DNA of 64,000 nt from Desulfopila inferna (lineage in GTDB: Bacteria; Desulfobacterota; Desulfobulbia; Desulfobulbales; Desulfocapsaceae): contig NZ_JAFFQE010000003.1 of the NCBI RefSeq assembly GCF_016919005.1, forward strand, positions 310,001-374,000, given 5' to 3'. Shown one piece after another: positions 62,412-64,000 of this stretch. A model generated the notes under the pieces. It was given only the letters and a program-made list of their open reading frames with translations. It was not told where the DNA came from and ran no database searches. Made by a program: the position numbers and the translations under genes. Numbering within the stretch: the stretch's first letter is position 1; the number at the start of each line of letters is the position of its first letter.

Positions 62412-63791
62412 TTATTCCGGGCTTTCATCAGCATCTCCTCCATCAAGGACGGCACGCAGAGCCGCTGCTATTTCCCGGAGGATAAAGGGCTTCATTACAT
62501 ACTTGCAGGCACCTATAGTTCTGGCTTTCTCCTCGTTAATCAGTTCACTGAATCCTGTACAGATTACCACCGGTATATTGGGCCGGTATTTTAAAATTTC
62601 TTTTGTGAACTCAGCGCCGTTCATCTTTGGCATGGTCATATCGGTCATCACCAGATCAAAGGAACTGCCGTGTCTCTTAAAAAATTCCAATGCCTCTATG
62701 GGACTCTGAAAGGCCGTGATGCTGTAGCCAAGCTTTTCCAGAAGTGATTTCTCGAGGTTGAGAACAATCTCTTCATCATCGACAAGCAAAATCCTTTCCC
62801 TGCCGCCAGGCAGAGGTTTGTTCTGGGTGATAACATGTCTGCTGACACTCCCGATTATCTGCGGGAAATACACCCTGAAAGTGGTTCCCTCCCCCGGTTC
62901 GCTGTAGGCACTGATATGCCCGCTATGCTCCCTGACAATACCATGGACGACGGCCAGCCCCATACCTGTGCCGCCGCTCTCTCCCCTGGTGGTGAAATAG
63001 GGATCAAAAATTCGTTCAAGAACATTCCGGTCCATGCCTACGCCGGTATCGCTTATCTCGAGGACGACATAGGGGCCGGGCTGCAGATGAAGGCGCCCCA
63101 CCCGTAGATCATCTTTGTCGATCTCCGTTTGGATAAGATTGACACTGAGTGTTCCGCCCTTCTCCCGCATGGCATGATAGCCATTTGTGCAGAGATTCAT
63201 GATGATCTGGTGCATCTGGGTAGGATCGGCCATAATATAGTCGTCATCGTTGAGAATATTCTCCCGGATCTCGATGGATGCAGGGATGGTCGAACTCAAC
63301 ATATTCATGGCTTCCCTGACGATCACGCTGAGCTGTACTGGCACGTTTTCATGTTTCTGCTGACGGCTGAATGTCAGTATCTGCCTGATCAGATCCCGTG
63401 CCCTGTGCCCGGCCTCCAGGAGTCTTGCCAGATCATCATGAACAGGACAATGTTCCTGCTTGCAGCCCTCGGCGATGTGCAGTTGAGCAAGATCAGTGTA
63501 GCCGATTATTGCAGTCAGGATATTGTTGAAGTCGTGGGCAATTCCTCCGGCAAGTGTACCAATTGCCTCCATCTTCATGGCCTGGCGAAGCTGTTCCTCA
63601 AGCTTGTCGTTTATCTTTTCGGCTTTTCTCCGCTCCGCCACTTCTTCAAAAAGTTCCCTATTGGTCTTTTCCAGCTCCGCTATTCTCTGCTGCAGTTCGG
63701 GGTAATAGCTTTTGCGAATCGATTTTTCCCCTAATCCGATTATCTTGCTTCTCAGCAGGTCTCTGGTTTCCTGCTCAGAGGGCTTCTTCAT
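62412..63791 (-). CDS. cytosolic hybrid histidine kinase with a C-terminal receiver
   Basis: The 459-residue protein has a coiled-coil N-terminus. HisKA has its His in [12 protein letters not shown] (about residue 85), HATPase_c has DTGVGMD and [11 protein letters not shown], and the receiver has phospho-Asp in [13 protein letters not shown] (about 390). There is no sensor domain or membrane helix, so it probably takes input from a partner. Its start overlaps the end of the iron alcohol dehydrogenase gene by 17 bp, implying coupling to it. Confidence 0.9.
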   Translation of the reverse strand: MKKPSEQETRDLLRSKIIGLGEKSIRKSYYPELQQRIAELEKTNRELFEEVAERRKAEKINDKLEEQLRQAMKMEAIGTLAGGIAHDFNNILTAIIGYTDLAQLHIAEGCKQEHCPVHDDLARLLEAGHRARDLIRQILTFSRQQKHENVPVQLSVIVREAMNMLSSTIPASIEIRENILNDDDYIMADPTQMHQIIMNLCTNGYHAMREKGGTLSVNLIQTEIDKDDLRVGRLHLQPGPYVVLEISDTGVGMDRNVLERIFDPYFTTRGESGGTGMGLAVVHGIVREHSGHISAYSEPGEGTTFRVYFPQIIGSVSRHVITQNKPLPGGRERILLVDDEEIVLNLEKSLLEKLGYSITAFQSPIEALEFFKRHGSSFDLVMTDMTMPKMNGAEFTKEILKYRPNIPVVICTGFSELINEEKARTIGACKYVMKPFILREIAAALRAVLDGGDADESPE

Positions 63792-64000
63792 AGATGACCT
63801 CGATATCCCTCACAGCCGCAACTCTGGGATTGGTAACCATGCATGGATCTTTCATGGCATTGCGGGCCAGCGCCGGAATATCGGCAGAAACCGTTCCTCT
63901 TTCCTTTAATCCGCCGATTATGCCGACTTCCTGCTTGAGCTGTCGGATCCGCTGCAGTATTTCATTTTTTATCGCCGGGGAGTCCATGGAATCGACAGGA
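63775..64000 (-). CDS. iron-containing alcohol dehydrogenase, C-terminal part
   Basis: About 74 C-terminal residues lie in the window; the gene continues past 64000. The segment with IIGGLKERGTVSADIPALARNAMKDP, CMVTNPR and [10 protein letters not shown] matches the end of group III Fe-dependent alcohol dehydrogenases. These metalloenzymes interconvert alcohols and aldehydes with NAD. The metal and NAD residues are outside the window, so activity cannot be assessed. The stop overlaps the histidine kinase start, so the two genes are coupled. Confidence 0.85.
   Translation of the reverse strand, partial: PVDSMDSPAIKNEILQRIRQLKQEVGIIGGLKERGTVSADIPALARNAMKDPCMVTNPRVAAVRDIEVIYEEAL

Noticed and set aside
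1-64000. CRISPR arrays, tRNA, rRNA, tmRNA or RNase P RNA genes
   Set aside because: No regularly spaced repeats and no recognisable RNA gene motif seen apart from the c-di-GMP riboswitch.

Overview
The window looks like a chromosomal segment of an anaerobic, sulfur-metabolising Desulfobacterota bacterium, probably in or near Desulfobulbales. This is inferred from gene content: a TRAP/2-hydroxyacid oxidation operon, a PsrABC-type molybdoenzyme, many rhodaneses, a sulfide:quinone-oxidoreductase-like protein, a nickel superoxide dismutase, many hybrid histidine kinases, and signs of selenocysteine use and c-di-GMP riboswitches. There are no rRNA or tRNA genes, no CRISPR array and no dsr/apr genes, so the lineage call is an inference.

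Layout. 1-8.9 kb: a minus-strand 2-hydroxyacid (lactate/glycolate) module with a LarA-like protein, GlcF/GlcE/GlcD-like dehydrogenase subunits and a TRAP transporter (DctM, DctQ, DctP), plus a divergent GntR/FCD regulator. 9.4-13 kb: a Bcr/CflA exporter and a zinc-binding chemoreceptor, then IS debris. 13.7-20.6 kb: a nitrosative/redox-stress block (DUF488, hemerythrin, VOC, RIC-like hemerythrin, small membrane protein, SQR-like flavoprotein plus DUF1641). It carries three CRP/FNR-type palindromes, two of them spaced exactly as in class II promoters. 20.6-22.3 kb: decayed acrB and uspA fragments, a small lipoprotein and a MITE with target-site duplication. 22.9-25.8 kb: a large hybrid kinase followed by an antisense-oriented c-di-GMP-I riboswitch.

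26.2-32.3 kb is the most interesting region: nine co-directional genes encoding ArsR, an ArsP-like permease, a CPKC thioredoxin, a DGC protein, a rhodanese, MauE, a DUF1573 protein, a radical SAM/SPASM protein and an Fe-S protein. The DUF1573 gene has one in-frame UGA exactly where the family has the first Cys of its Cys-Gly-Cys motif, followed by a SECIS-like hairpin, so it is probably a selenoprotein. I propose the cluster is an ArsR-regulated metalloid or thiol/selenol redox system whose function is not obvious from any single gene.

33-45.4 kb: a proline-rich FN3 protein, an FAD oxidoreductase, a second ArsR, and a respiratory sulfur module read leftwards (PsrA, PsrB, PsrC, triple-rhodanese lipoprotein, heme-less cytochrome-like protein). 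It lies behind a textbook sigma-54 promoter and next to a PAS/AAA+/Fis activator gene; an MFS exporter lies upstream. 45.5-64 kb: small proteins, an M48 protease, two more hybrid kinases, a LysR regulator, a universal stress protein, a C_GCAxxG protein, a YdeI-like protein, a secreted Ni-SOD, LemA/TPM genes, an MCE lipoprotein, a DUF362 ferredoxin, two more MITE-like repeats, a rhodanese-YceI fusion and the end of an iron-dependent alcohol dehydrogenase.
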